This document shows positions 7,758 to 17,361 of a stretch of 44,328 nt of DNA, in pieces. The notes below the pieces were generated by a model, which was given only the letters and a program-made list of their open reading frames with translations, did no database searches and had not been told where the DNA came from. The stretch spans positions 1-44,328 of the forward strand of contig MNYQ01000045.1 in NCBI GenBank assembly GCA_001873185.1. The letters run 5' to 3'. The position numbers and the translations under genes were made by a program. The stretch comes from Ignavibacteria bacterium CG2_30_36_16 (GTDB lineage Bacteria > Bacteroidota > Ignavibacteria > Ignavibacteriales > Ignavibacteriaceae). Position 1 is the first letter of the stretch, and the number at the start of each line of letters is the position of its first letter.

Positions 7758-10381
7758 TCTATATTATCCTTTAACTGCTTTTTGAGCTGACTAAGTTTGT
7801 TTAATGCTTCAAGCGGAGTAAGATTATTTATCTCAATTCCGTCAATCTCTTTGCGAATTTTGTCATCCTGAAATTCAAATAAACTTATTTGATTGCTTTC
7901 TTCACTATTAATTTTTTTAAGTTTTTCTTTCTTAATTTCGTAAGGCGTCAACTCTTTTCCTTCTAAATTCTCAAGTATTTCTTTAGCGCGGTTGGTTACG
8001 AACCTTGGCAGACCCGCCATTTGAGCAACCTGGATGCCGTAACTATGATCAGCTTTTCCTGGATTTACATTATGCAGAAAGATCACTTTATCATCATACT
8101 CCCGAACTTCAACTTTATAATTTTTTATCCTCGGAAAAATCTCTGCCATTTCATTTAGTTCGTGATAATGAGTAGCAAATAAAGTCTTTGCCGCAACGGC
8201 AGGGTTATCATGAAGATATTCGGTGATAGCCCACGCAATTGAAATACCATCAAAGGTGCTTGTTCCCCTACCTATTTCATCAAGAAGAACAAGGCTTTTT
8301 GATGTAGCATTGTTTAAAATGTTAGCCGCTTCCTGCATCTCAACCAAAAATGTTGATTCACCAGCGGCAATGTTATCACTTGCGCCAACTCGTGTAAAAA
8401 TTCTATCAACCAAACCGATCGTCGCTTTTTTTGCCGGTACAAAAGAACCAATCTGCGCCAAAAGAATGATCAACCCGACCTGCCTAAGAAATACAGATTT
8501 TCCCGCCATGTTTGGTCCGGTTAAAATAATGATTTGCGTGTCGTTATTATTTAAGTGACAACTATTAGCAGTATATTTTTCACCGGGCGGCAATATCCGT
8601 TCAACTACCGGATGCCGTCCATCAGTGATTTCTATTCCTTCATTGTCGTTCAAAACGGGTTTGGAGTAGCTGTATTGTTCTGCGCATTCGGCAAAAGAAA
8701 TTAAACAATCCAGTATTGCAATATAATGTGCGTTTTGCTGAATAGCTTCCGCTTCGGCAGCTACTGTTAATCGGAGTTCGTTAAAGAGTTCCGATTCCAG
8801 ATCATAAATTTTTTCTTCGGCGTGAAGAATTTTATCTTCGTACGTTTTTAGTTCGGGAGTTATAAACCGTTCGGAGTTAACAAGGGTCTGTTTACGAATA
8901 TAATCAGCAGGCACTTTATCTTTATGTGTATTGCTTATATCGATATAGTATCCAAATATTTTATTATAATTTACCTTCAAAGATGAGATACCGGTTTTCT
9001 CACGTTCGCTTTTTTGAAGATTGGCGATCCAGTCTTTTCCATTCAATGAAATATCGCGGAGTTCGTCTAATTCGGGGCTGTATCCGGCTTTTATAACGCC
9101 TCCGTCTGCAACACTCAAAGGCGGATTATCTACAAGAGATCTTTCAATTCTCTCAATAAGTCTGTCAAGTGAAAGAAGATTGCTGTTTATTGTAACAAGC
9201 AATTCGGAATAAAAAGGCAGCAGTGTTTCTTTAAGTAAAGGTATTTTTTTTAATGAAGTTTTAACCGCATTAATTTCGCGGGGATTTGCTCTGCCGGTGC
9301 ATACTTTTGAAATTAATCTTTCAAGATCGCCTATTTCTTTAAGATGCTGAATTATTTTTTTTCTAAAACTTCCTTCCGTTAAAAGTTCTTCAACGCCGTT
9401 AAGCCGTTTTTGAATAATGTTTAACTTTTTTAACGGAGCCGATATCCACTTCTTCAAAAGCCTGCCGCCCATAGCAGTTTCGGTTTTATCCATAATCGCA
9501 ATGAGCGAGCCTTCTCTTCCGCCGTCGTGCATGGAAAAAGTTATCTCAAGATTTCTCTTGGTTGAAAAATCAAGCGACATGTAATCAGATGGATTATAAG
9601 CCGATATTTTTGTGATATGCGAAAGATTTGCCTTTTGTGTTTCCTGAAGGTAATTTAAAACTACACCCGAAGAAATTATTCCGGCGTGGAGTAAATCAAC
9701 TCCGAAACCTTTTAAATTAACAGTCTTAAATTGCATTATAAGCAGGTCTTTTGCATACTCAAAGCTAAAGATCCAATCATCTACTTTGGTAATTCGAATG
9801 TTTGGATTCAGTTTATGAATTATAGCCGTCAGTTTGTCTTTATCTTTTTTTTGAACGAGAATTTCGGAAGGGTTGATCGACTCAATCTGTTGAACAAAAA
9901 CATTTTCCGGAACTTCAAATGAATAAAACTCACCGGTTGATATATCGCAGAAAGAAATCCCCACAATTTCTTCTTTTAAACAAACGGCAAGAAGATAATT
10001 GTTTTTTTTATGGTCGAGCAGTTTATCCGAAAAAGCAACTCCGGGAGTTACAACTTCAACTACTTCACGTTTTACAATTCCTTTTGCAAATTTTGGATTT
10101 TCCATCTGCTCGCAGACAGCAACACGGTAACCAGCCCTAACAAGTTTAGGCAAATAAGTGTCAATTGCGTGATGTGGAAAACCTGCAAGCGGGATGTCTT
10201 CTCCATTATTTGTTCCCCGTTTAGTTAAAGTAATCCCAAGAACTTTTGAGGCAAGTTTTGCATCTTCATCAAAGGTTTCAAAAAAGTCGCCAACCCTAAA
10301 AAGTAATACTGTATCCGGGTGCTGCTCTTTCACTTTAAAGTACTGTGCCATTAAAGGCGTTTGCTGCATATTAGCTTTCAT
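7754..10381 (-). CDS. mutS: DNA mismatch repair protein MutS
   Basis: MutS recognises base mismatches and small loops and recruits MutL. The N-terminal mismatch-binding domain has TPLMAQYFKVKEQHPD and the Phe-X-Glu wedge in GDFFETF. The C-terminal ATPase has Walker A TGPNMAGKS, a Walker B block LVLLDEIGRGTSTFDG, and FATHYHEL. I start at the ATG at 10381 (875 aa). A start at 10420 would add 13 residues not expected ahead of the conserved domain, and neither has a clear ribosome-binding site. MutL is not in the window. It heads the unit mutS - DUF1684 - DAHP synthase - tyrA with 4-bp overlaps, and is divergent from the plus-strand esterase-like gene. Confidence 0.96.
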   Translation of the reverse strand: MKANMQQTPLMAQYFKVKEQHPDTVLLFRVGDFFETFDEDAKLASKVLGITLTKRGTNNGEDIPLAGFPHHAIDTYLPKLVRAGYRVAVCEQMENPKFAKGIVKREVVEVVTPGVAFSDKLLDHKKNNYLLAVCLKEEIVGISFCDISTGEFYSFEVPENVFVQQIESINPSEILVQKKDKDKLTAIIHKLNPNIRITKVDDWIFSFEYAKDLLIMQFKTVNLKGFGVDLLHAGIISSGVVLNYLQETQKANLSHITKISAYNPSDYMSLDFSTKRNLEITFSMHDGGREGSLIAIMDKTETAMGGRLLKKWISAPLKKLNIIQKRLNGVEELLTEGSFRKKIIQHLKEIGDLERLISKVCTGRANPREINAVKTSLKKIPLLKETLLPFYSELLVTINSNLLSLDRLIERIERSLVDNPPLSVADGGVIKAGYSPELDELRDISLNGKDWIANLQKSEREKTGISSLKVNYNKIFGYYIDISNTHKDKVPADYIRKQTLVNSERFITPELKTYEDKILHAEEKIYDLESELFNELRLTVAAEAEAIQQNAHYIAILDCLISFAECAEQYSYSKPVLNDNEGIEITDGRHPVVERILPPGEKYTANSCHLNNNDTQIIILTGPNMAGKSVFLRQVGLIILLAQIGSFVPAKKATIGLVDRIFTRVGASDNIAAGESTFLVEMQEAANILNNATSKSLVLLDEIGRGTSTFDGISIAWAITEYLHDNPAVAAKTLFATHYHELNEMAEIFPRIKNYKVEVREYDDKVIFLHNVNPGKADHSYGIQVAQMAGLPRFVTNRAKEILENLEGKELTPYEIKKEKLKKINSEESNQISLFEFQDDKIRKEIDGIEINNLTPLEALNKLSQLKKQLKDNIE

Positions 10382-10585
10382 AAGAGGAACAAAAATACCG
10401 TAATGAGTTAATAATATCAATTAAGATGCATATGAATATAAACTAAAGTTTAGCTCCAAATGAGTGAGTTAGTCGAAAAAATTAATAATTTTAGATCTTT
10501 TCTTTCTAAAATAATTTTCATTAATCAAATGATTATATTTGCCAGTGCTGTAACTAACGAATTTTATTTTACCTATCGGAGGATT

Positions 10586-11308
10586 GTGAAAGAAGAATAC
10601 CACAAATGGTTTACCGAATACCTTGAACGCGAATTTGAGATGTTAGTTTTCGGGCACGGAGGTTATCCGTTACTATTGTTTCCGGATGCAAAAGGCAAAT
10701 TTTATCAAGCAAAAGATGAAGGCTTGATTTCATCAGCAGCTAATCTTATTGAAGAGGGTAAAATAAAAGTTTATTGCCCCGATTCTATTGACGCCGATAG
10801 CTGGTATAATTGGTCAATTCATCCTGCTGACCGTGTGAAAACACATATCGGTTACGAAAACGTTATTCTTAATGATATTATTGAATTTATAAAATACGAC
10901 TCTGCGAAAGAAAAAATTGCAGTGGCAGGATGCGGCATGGGCGGATATCATGCTGCAAACCTTACATTTAGGCACCCAGATCTTTTCAGCCATTTAATTT
11001 CCATTAACGGATTTTTTTTTATCAAACAATTTATATTCGGTCATTACGATGATAACTGTTATTTCAACAACCCACCGGATTATCTGCCCGGTTTAAATGA
11101 TAATTGGTATCTAGATAAAATCAGGCAGATTGGAATTTTACTTTGCACCGGTGAACATGACCTCGCACTTGAAGAGAATATAAATCTTTCAAACATATTA
11201 TCATTAAAAAATATAAACCATTTTCTTAACGTTAAACCGGGTTTCGGCAGCAGCTGGGATGAAAGGCGCGCCATCTTTTCGGAATGTTTAGAAAGGATGA
11301 TATACTGA
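10586..11308 (+). CDS. Esterase-family alpha/beta-hydrolase fold protein with degenerate catalytic triad
   Basis: The fold and sequence follow the COG4947-type esterase family (N-terminal EYHKWxTxxLEREFEMLVFGH, then P-x-L-L-F-P, WYNWSIHPADR, GYHAANLTFRHPDLF). The nucleophile elbow, normally G-C-S-M-G-G in this family, reads G-C-G-M-G-G, so Gly117 replaces the Ser. The region expected to carry the catalytic His (usually H-D-W) reads S222-S223-W224. The Asp (D192, GEHD) is retained. It is therefore probably not a hydrolase of the usual kind. I choose the GTG at 10586 because GGAGG precedes it (10578-10582, 3-bp spacer) and it matches the family N-terminus. An ATG at 10460 would add 42 unrelated residues. 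Confidence 0.8.
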   Translation: MKEEYHKWFTEYLEREFEMLVFGHGGYPLLLFPDAKGKFYQAKDEGLISSAANLIEEGKIKVYCPDSIDADSWYNWSIHPADRVKTHIGYENVILNDIIEFIKYDSAKEKIAVAGCGMGGYHAANLTFRHPDLFSHLISINGFFFIKQFIFGHYDDNCYFNNPPDYLPGLNDNWYLDKIRQIGILLCTGEHDLALEENINLSNILSLKNINHFLNVKPGFGSSWDERRAIFSECLERMIY

Positions 11309-11482
11309 CTTACTAAATCATGTTACGCAGATTGGCGGCTGCCGGATGAAGTAATCTTAATTTTGAATTAAAAACAAAAGATTGCTTCACTCGAAGACTC
11401 GTTCGCAATGACTTTTTCAATTTTTAGGACAGCCCCCGACAAAATTTGAATATCATATTGCGTAAGGTGACTTACTAAATCA
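11306..11482. repeat. 15-bp direct repeats flanking a degenerate palindromic repeat
   Basis: TGACTTACTAAATCA occurs exactly at 11306-11320 and 11468-11482. The first copy contains the TGA stop of the esterase-like gene. Just inside lie a TTACGCA / TGCGTAA inverted pair (11323-11329, 11459-11465). The interior (11380-11412, GATTGCTTC...TTCGCAATGAC) resembles half of the 140-150 bp elements at 28.7, 31.3 and 40.3 kb. The 253-bp gap to the next gene holds nothing else that I recognise. Confidence 0.6.
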
Positions 11483-11561
11483 GCCGTTTAAAATTTCTTC
11501 CGGCAAGATTTATTATATTATACCCGTTTAATAAATTCTTCAAAAATAAAATGTATTAAGT

Positions 11562-14500
11562 ATGAATTATTACGAATTTCACATTTCAAAAAACGCCAGG
11601 ATAAAATTTGATTTCGATAAAAATTTATTTGCCTTAAATGGTGATTTGATAATCGCTGATTTTAAGCAAGCAAGATTATTATCGGACAAAATAAATAATA
11701 TTAGAAAAAATGAAAATCATCCCGAACTTCAAATAACCGCAGGGCAATTAAATGCGCTCGGATTGTTGCATGAGATTTACCATCACATTATCAGCTTTTA
11801 TAACGAGAACGAAAATAAAGGTGCTATTTCTAAAAGTATAGATCACCTTCGGCAGCAGCTCGGGGAAAAGGAATTAAACGATGTTCTCATTGAATATCTC
11901 CACGAATTTCCGCCGCAGAAAGTTTATAAAGGAATTCAATCCGCCAAAGAATTTCTTGAGGATACAACGTACGACAAACCAAACCGGGAGCTTGTACTTG
12001 AAGAATTAATTCTCCTTAATCTTGAAAACTATAACCCTGCCGTTGTGAGTTTTAAAGAATTTTTCAGCGATGCTGCATTATCAAAAAAAGTAAAATATAT
12101 CGAAGTTATTGATGCAGCCGAGCAGTTCTTTGTAAACGAAAAAACTATCGGAAAAGATAATCTTCATCTCTTCAAGTTTTTACGTAAGCCTATTATGGCT
12201 TCACCTAATAATATTGAAGAACAATTAGATTTTATCCTTGAAAATTGGAGCGTGTATGTTTACGATAAATTCCACAACAGGATTTTATCAAGCAAAGATT
12301 TGATTTATGAAGACGTAAAACTTTTTATACAGCACGGCGGCGGCGAAATGGGAACGCCCCCTGTTCCAAATTATTTGTGGGAAAAAGAATTTCTCGCACG
12401 GGTGCGGGCTAAAATTGCGTCGGGCAAGGAACTTAGTAAAGAAGAATTAAATTTTTATTACACCGAGCCGGAACGGTTTACCGAGGATACAGATTGGATG
12501 CCGCAGGTTGTAATGATAGCCAAAAATGCTTATGTATGGTTAGATCAGTTATCAAAAAAGTACCGGCGTTCTATAAGCCGCCTTGACGAAATTCCTGATG
12601 AAGAACTCGACCTGCTGGCAAAATGGAATTTCACAGCGCTCTGGTTGATTGGTTTATGGGAAAGAAGTTCCGCTTCAAAAAAAATAAAACAATACACCGG
12701 CAATCCCGAAGCAGCATCTTCTGCATACTCACTTTATGATTATGTTATTGCAAACGATTTAGGCGGCGAAACGGCTTTTGAAAATTTAAAACAACGCGCA
12801 TGGCAAAGAGGAATTAGAATGGCTTCCGATATGGTACCTAACCACACGGGCATTTTTTCAAAGTGGATTATAGAAAAACCGGATTATTTTATTCAACGAA
12901 ATGATCCTCCATATCCGGCGTATAGTTTCCGTGGACCAAATCTTTCAGACGATGAGAGGGTTGAGGTTAGAATTGAAGATAAATATTATTCAAAGGAGGA
13001 TGCTGCCGTTGTTTTCCAAAGATACGATAATCATACAGGCGAAGTGAAATATATTTATCACGGTAACGACGGCACAAACATGCCCTGGAATGATACCGCT
13101 CAACTTAATCTTCTGCTGCCGGAAGTCCGTGAATCACTTATTCAAACAATCATGCACGTTGCACGTAAAACCCCGATCATCCGTTTTGATGCAGCGATGA
13201 CGCTCGCTAAAAAACATTTTCAGCGTTTATGGTTTCCTCAGCCAGGCACTGGCGGGGCAATTCCGTCGCGTTCTGATTTTTCATTAACCCGCGAAGAATT
13301 TGAGAACGCCTTCCCCGAAGAGTTTTGGCGTGAAGTAGTTGATAGAATGAATGCGGAAATGCCGCAAACATTACTGCTTGCCGAAGCCTTTTGGCTTATG
13401 GAAGGTTATTTTGTTAGAACCCTTGGAATGCATCGTGTTTACAACAGCGCTTTTATGCACATGATGATGAAGGAGGAAAATAATAAGTACAGAGAGTTGA
13501 TTAAAAACACTCTCGACTTCAATCCGGAAATATTAAAACGTTATGTTAATTTCATGAGTAACCCGGATGAAGAAACTGCCGTCAATCAATTTGGCAAAGG
13601 CGATAAATATTTTGGTATAGCAGTTATGATGATTACTTTGCCCGGCTTGCCAATGTTTGGGCACGGACAGGTTGAAGGATTCGCCGAAAAGTATGGTATG
13701 GAATACAAGCGCGCCTACTATGATGAATATGTGGATGAAAATTTAGTGCGTCGTCATGAGACGGAAATATTCCCCATGATTCGTAAACGTTATTTGTTCT
13801 CACAGGTAAATAATTTTGAATTTTATAATTTTATAGATGAATTTGGAAATTTGAATGAAAATGTATTCGCATTTTCTAATAAAGCTGCAAGTGAGAAAAC
13901 GATTGTTCTTTTCAACAACTCATACAATGAGGTAAAAGGAACTATCAAGCATTCAGTTCCGAAGGTTAGAAATTCAAACGACGTTCAGTCAACAACTTTG
14001 GCGAATTCGTTAGGTTTTAAAAATGAAAACAAATATTTCTATATTTTGTTTGACCATAAAACTAAACTTGAATTTCTTTTCAACGGGAGTGAAATTAATC
14101 AACAAGGCGCTTTTTTCTCACTGAGTGGTTATGAATATCATGTCTTTTTTAATTTTACAGAAGTGTTCGACGCAATAGGTGAATATCAAAAGCTCTACAA
14201 ATTTCTGCATGGCAGAGGCGTTCACTCCGTCCTGTTTGCGTTGAAAGAATTAAATCTTGCAGGAGTTCATAAAGAAATTGAACAGATGGTTAACGCACAT
14301 AATTTCGATTTGATGGAAAACTTCTGTTTTGAAAATGAACCAATCGACTTAAAAAAAGAAAAAGAATATATTTACAACATCCAACCGCTTCCGGATGATG
14401 TTCAAAACAATTTAAACGCCCTCTTGTTTGAAATCAATTATATTCAAACACCGCCGGCAGATGCAAAAAGATTTTTTGAGAACGTTACTGAAAGATATAA

Positions 14501-15308
14501 TGCTATAAAAGTTTTTCACTCATTAATAGTAAAAGAATCTGCAAAGCGAACGAGCAAAAAATGGACTGATTTTGTAATAACTAGGTTAACTTCAGGAAAA
14601 GCAAAACATCAAAACGATAAAACTCTGTTTCTTCTTCAATTTACATCAGGATTTTTAGATGTTTATTCTTGCAATTTTAAAGAAAATCAAGAAATTTTTG
14701 ATAAACTTTTACTCGAAAAAGCTATTTGGAATGCTCTAAAATTAAATAATGGTAATGATGTAAGTAGAAATGTACTGCTTATTAAAATCTTATCCTCTTC
14801 TCAGTTTTGTAAAAGTGTAATGGAATTATTCAGTTCAGTATCGAACAAATCTACAAAATTCAAATCTGCGGTATTGCTGTTTTTGACTGAACTTTTCGAA
14901 GAAGAAAATTTGAAAAAATACCTCAATGTAAATGTTCATGAAGGTGTAGAATATTTCGGAAAAGAAAATTTTTCTACTCTTTGGAACTGGATATTCACAA
15001 TTTATTGTTACGATAAAAGCCGATCACATTTTTTGAAAGAAAGTAAAATTGCAAAAAGAAAAACAGCGAATTCTGCTTCTGAGGCTAAAAAAGTTTTTAT
15101 AGATGAGATAAGGAGAGCCGCTGAATTTTTGGAGTTTATAAATATAGGCGCTGAGGAATCGGGCTTCAAAACAAGTGAAATTAAAAAATTAATTGAAATA
15201 AAAACTGTCGCTCGTCAAAAAGATAGCATGACAAAAACTTCTAAAACCAAAACAAAGATAAAAACCGAATTGCCCGGCAAATTTTCTATCCGTAAAAAAA
15301 ACATTTAG
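11562..15308 (+). CDS. Very large GH13 (alpha-amylase superfamily) protein, 1248 aa
   Basis: A GH13 barrel spans roughly residues 355-740. Region I is D423-MVPNH, region II has R541-F-D543 (nucleophile), region III has E608 (LLLAEAF, acid/base), and region IV is N667-P668-D669. The catalytic Asp/Glu/Asp trio is intact but the usual NHD histidine is Pro. About 350 residues precede the barrel and about 500 follow it, mostly helical-looking and unlike standard starch-binding modules. No signal peptide is present, so it is probably cytoplasmic. The substrate cannot be read from sequence; a glucan or storage-polysaccharide role is inferred. The C-terminus is Lys/Thr-rich and low complexity. Confidence 0.85.
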   Translation: MNYYEFHISKNARIKFDFDKNLFALNGDLIIADFKQARLLSDKINNIRKNENHPELQITAGQLNALGLLHEIYHHIISFYNENENKGAISKSIDHLRQQLGEKELNDVLIEYLHEFPPQKVYKGIQSAKEFLEDTTYDKPNRELVLEELILLNLENYNPAVVSFKEFFSDAALSKKVKYIEVIDAAEQFFVNEKTIGKDNLHLFKFLRKPIMASPNNIEEQLDFILENWSVYVYDKFHNRILSSKDLIYEDVKLFIQHGGGEMGTPPVPNYLWEKEFLARVRAKIASGKELSKEELNFYYTEPERFTEDTDWMPQVVMIAKNAYVWLDQLSKKYRRSISRLDEIPDEELDLLAKWNFTALWLIGLWERSSASKKIKQYTGNPEAASSAYSLYDYVIANDLGGETAFENLKQRAWQRGIRMASDMVPNHTGIFSKWIIEKPDYFIQRNDPPYPAYSFRGPNLSDDERVEVRIEDKYYSKEDAAVVFQRYDNHTGEVKYIYHGNDGTNMPWNDTAQLNLLLPEVRESLIQTIMHVARKTPIIRFDAAMTLAKKHFQRLWFPQPGTGGAIPSRSDFSLTREEFENAFPEEFWREVVDRMNAEMPQTLLLAEAFWLMEGYFVRTLGMHRVYNSAFMHMMMKEENNKYRELIKNTLDFNPEILKRYVNFMSNPDEETAVNQFGKGDKYFGIAVMMITLPGLPMFGHGQVEGFAEKYGMEYKRAYYDEYVDENLVRRHETEIFPMIRKRYLFSQVNNFEFYNFIDEFGNLNENVFAFSNKAASEKTIVLFNNSYNEVKGTIKHSVPKVRNSNDVQSTTLANSLGFKNENKYFYILFDHKTKLEFLFNGSEINQQGAFFSLSGYEYHVFFNFTEVFDAIGEYQKLYKFLHGRGVHSVLFALKELNLAGVHKEIEQMVNAHNFDLMENFCFENEPIDLKKEKEYIYNIQPLPDDVQNNLNALLFEINYIQTPPADAKRFFENVTERYNAIKVFHSLIVKESAKRTSKKWTDFVITRLTSGKAKHQNDKTLFLLQFTSGFLDVYSCNFKENQEIFDKLLLEKAIWNALKLNNGNDVSRNVLLIKILSSSQFCKSVMELFSSVSNKSTKFKSAVLLFLTELFEEENLKKYLNVNVHEGVEYFGKENFSTLWNWIFTIYCYDKSRSHFLKESKIAKRKTANSASEAKKVFIDEIRRAAEFLEFINIGAEESGFKTSEIKKLIEIKTVARQKDSMTKTSKTKTKIKTELPGKFSIRKKNI

Positions 15309-15314
15309 AGAAAT

Positions 15315-15337
15315 GAGCCGGATTATACCGGCTCTTT
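15315..15337 (+). terminator. Hairpin after the GH13 gene
   Basis: GAGCCGG (15315-15321) pairs perfectly with CCGGCTC (15328-15334) around a 6-nt loop and is followed by only TTTG. It begins 6 bp after the stop. The stem is good but the T-run is short, so termination may be partial, with some read-through into the sugar dehydrogenase gene. Confidence 0.5.
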
Positions 15338-15369
15338 GTAACAATTAATATAAATAACGAGGAAGTAAT

Positions 15370-17361
15370 TTGAGAGTAATAATTTCACTTCTAATTTTAT
15401 TCACATCTGTTATCCCGGCACAGGTGCAGGTTGAAGTTGCATTCCCCAACCTTGTTTTTAGCAGTCCGGTCGATCTTCAAAATGCAGGCGACGGAACAGA
15501 TAGAATTTTTGTTGTAGAGCAGCAGGGAAAAATAAAAGTCTTTAGTAACGATCAAGCTGTCGCACAATCGCAAACTTTTTTGGACATAACCGACAGAGTT
15601 TCAAGCGGCGGTGAAATGGGATTGCTCGGGCTTGCATTCCATCCCGCATACGAGAGTAACGGTTATTTTTACGTTAACTATACAGCCTCCAATCCAAGGC
15701 GAACTCATATTTCAAGATTTTCAGCGAGCGCGTCAAATCCAAATCAGGCTGATCCAAACAGCGAGTTAATTTTAATGTCTATAAATCAACCTTATTCAAA
15801 CCATAATGGCGGGCAGGTTGCTTTTGGAGCGGACGGTTGTCTTTATATCGCTCTCGGCGACGGAGGTTCTGGCGGGGACCCGCAAAACAATGCGCAAAAT
15901 AAAACCTCGCTGCTTGGAAAAATATTGCGTATAGATGTAGATAATATTCAGCCTCCATTGAACTATGCTATTCCGCCGGATAATCCTTTTGCCGGAAATA
16001 CGCAAGGCTATCTTGAAGAAATTTATGCCTTCGGTTTGCGTAATACCTGGCGTTTTAGTTTTGATCGGGAAACCAATCAATTGTGGGCTGGAGATGTTGG
16101 GCAGGGGCAATGGGAAGAAATTAATATTATTCAAAACGGCGGTAATTATGGCTGGCGTTGTTACGAAGGCAATCACGAATACAATACATCATTGTGTAAT
16201 GCTGGAGATTACCTTTTTCCAATTCATGAATACGGACATAATGCACAGGGCGGTTATTCGATAACCGGGGGTTTAGTTTATCGGGGCTCCACGGTTCCTT
16301 TTTTAAGCGGAAAATATGTTTACGCCGATTACGTCTCTAAAAGAATATGGGCTTTGGAATACGACAGCATAAACGGCGCTCAAAATCGCTACTTGCTCAC
16401 TGCCCCTGCAAACATAACTTCATTCGGAGTTGATGCCAACGATGAATTATATTTTGTTTCTTTCGATGGAAAGATTTACAAATTTGTTTCAGCGGCTTTA
16501 ATTAATGCACCCACAAATTTAATTGCGCAGCCTTCATCTTCAGGCGAAGATAATTTTATATCGCTTAACTGGCAGGATAATTCAAGCAGCGAAACAGGTT
16601 TTAAAATTGAAAGAAAAAATGAAGGAGGTATTTTTTTGCTTATTGACTCCGCTTCCGCCAACTCAGTTTCGTACGAAGATTATTCTATCGAAAATAATCA
16701 GTCTTACATCTACAGAATTTATGCGTTTAATGAAATTGGGACGTCAATATATTCTAACCAATCACCTATAGTAACTTCTGTTCCTGTTGAGTTTGAAGCA
16801 TTCTCTGCAATTGTGGAGAATGAAAAAGTAATCTTAAATTGGACAACATCAACAGAAACAAACAACAGGCTTTTTGAAATTGAGCGATACATAAATGACG
16901 GATGGGTGATTATAGGCAGTCTATCGGGAAACGGAACCACGACTTTACGAAATAGCTACTCTTTCATAGATGATCTCAAAGGTTCGCATATAAACGGAAT
17001 TGTAAAATACCGGATTAATCAGATTGATTACGACGGTTCTTCAACTTATTCAAACATCCAGCAGGTAGAATTTGGCAGAGTTGATGTTTTTTTTTTGCAT
17101 CCCAATTATCCTAATCCTTTTAATCCTGTTACTACTATTGATTTTCAAATACATGAAAAAAGCAAAATAAAATTAGAAATATTCAATGCGCTCGGCGCGC
17201 TGGTTGATGTGCTGATCGATGAAGAAGTTTTTGCAGGCTATCATAGCGTCAGATGGAACGCTCCTTCTTTTCCGTCGGGCGTTTATTTTGCTTTGTTAAG
17301 CGCATCGTCATCAACTGGCAAAATGCATAGAAGCACCGCTAAGTTGATACTAATAAAGTAA
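15370..17361 (+). CDS. Secreted PQQ-dependent sugar dehydrogenase-like protein with FN3 and T9SS sorting domain
   Basis: It starts at TTG, supported by GAGGAAG at 15359-15365 and by a signal peptide (...SVIPA, then QVQV). Residues ~25-370 are a soluble glucose dehydrogenase-type beta-propeller with NHNGG (H145, the expected catalytic base), ALGDGGSGGDP, LLGKILRIDVD, GLRNTWRFSFD and DVGQGQWEEIN. A fibronectin type III domain follows (~380-470), then a linker, and a C-terminal sorting domain begins at YPNPFNPVTTI (~residue 577). The family oxidises aldose sugars with PQQ, but the exact substrate and acceptor are unknown. The sorting domain implies export across the outer membrane. Confidence 0.9.
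   Translation: MRVIISLLILFTSVIPAQVQVEVAFPNLVFSSPVDLQNAGDGTDRIFVVEQQGKIKVFSNDQAVAQSQTFLDITDRVSSGGEMGLLGLAFHPAYESNGYFYVNYTASNPRRTHISRFSASASNPNQADPNSELILMSINQPYSNHNGGQVAFGADGCLYIALGDGGSGGDPQNNAQNKTSLLGKILRIDVDNIQPPLNYAIPPDNPFAGNTQGYLEEIYAFGLRNTWRFSFDRETNQLWAGDVGQGQWEEINIIQNGGNYGWRCYEGNHEYNTSLCNAGDYLFPIHEYGHNAQGGYSITGGLVYRGSTVPFLSGKYVYADYVSKRIWALEYDSINGAQNRYLLTAPANITSFGVDANDELYFVSFDGKIYKFVSAALINAPTNLIAQPSSSGEDNFISLNWQDNSSSETGFKIERKNEGGIFLLIDSASANSVSYEDYSIENNQSYIYRIYAFNEIGTSIYSNQSPIVTSVPVEFEAFSAIVENEKVILNWTTSTETNNRLFEIERYINDGWVIIGSLSGNGTTTLRNSYSFIDDLKGSHINGIVKYRINQIDYDGSSTYSNIQQVEFGRVDVFFLHPNYPNPFNPVTTIDFQIHEKSKIKLEIFNALGALVDVLIDEEVFAGYHSVRWNAPSFPSGVYFALLSASSSTGKMHRSTAKLILIK

Noticed and set aside
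10460-10585. Extra 42 N-terminal residues for the esterase-like protein
   Set aside because: They have no family match and no ribosome-binding site. GGAGG precedes the GTG at 10586, which fits the family N-terminus.
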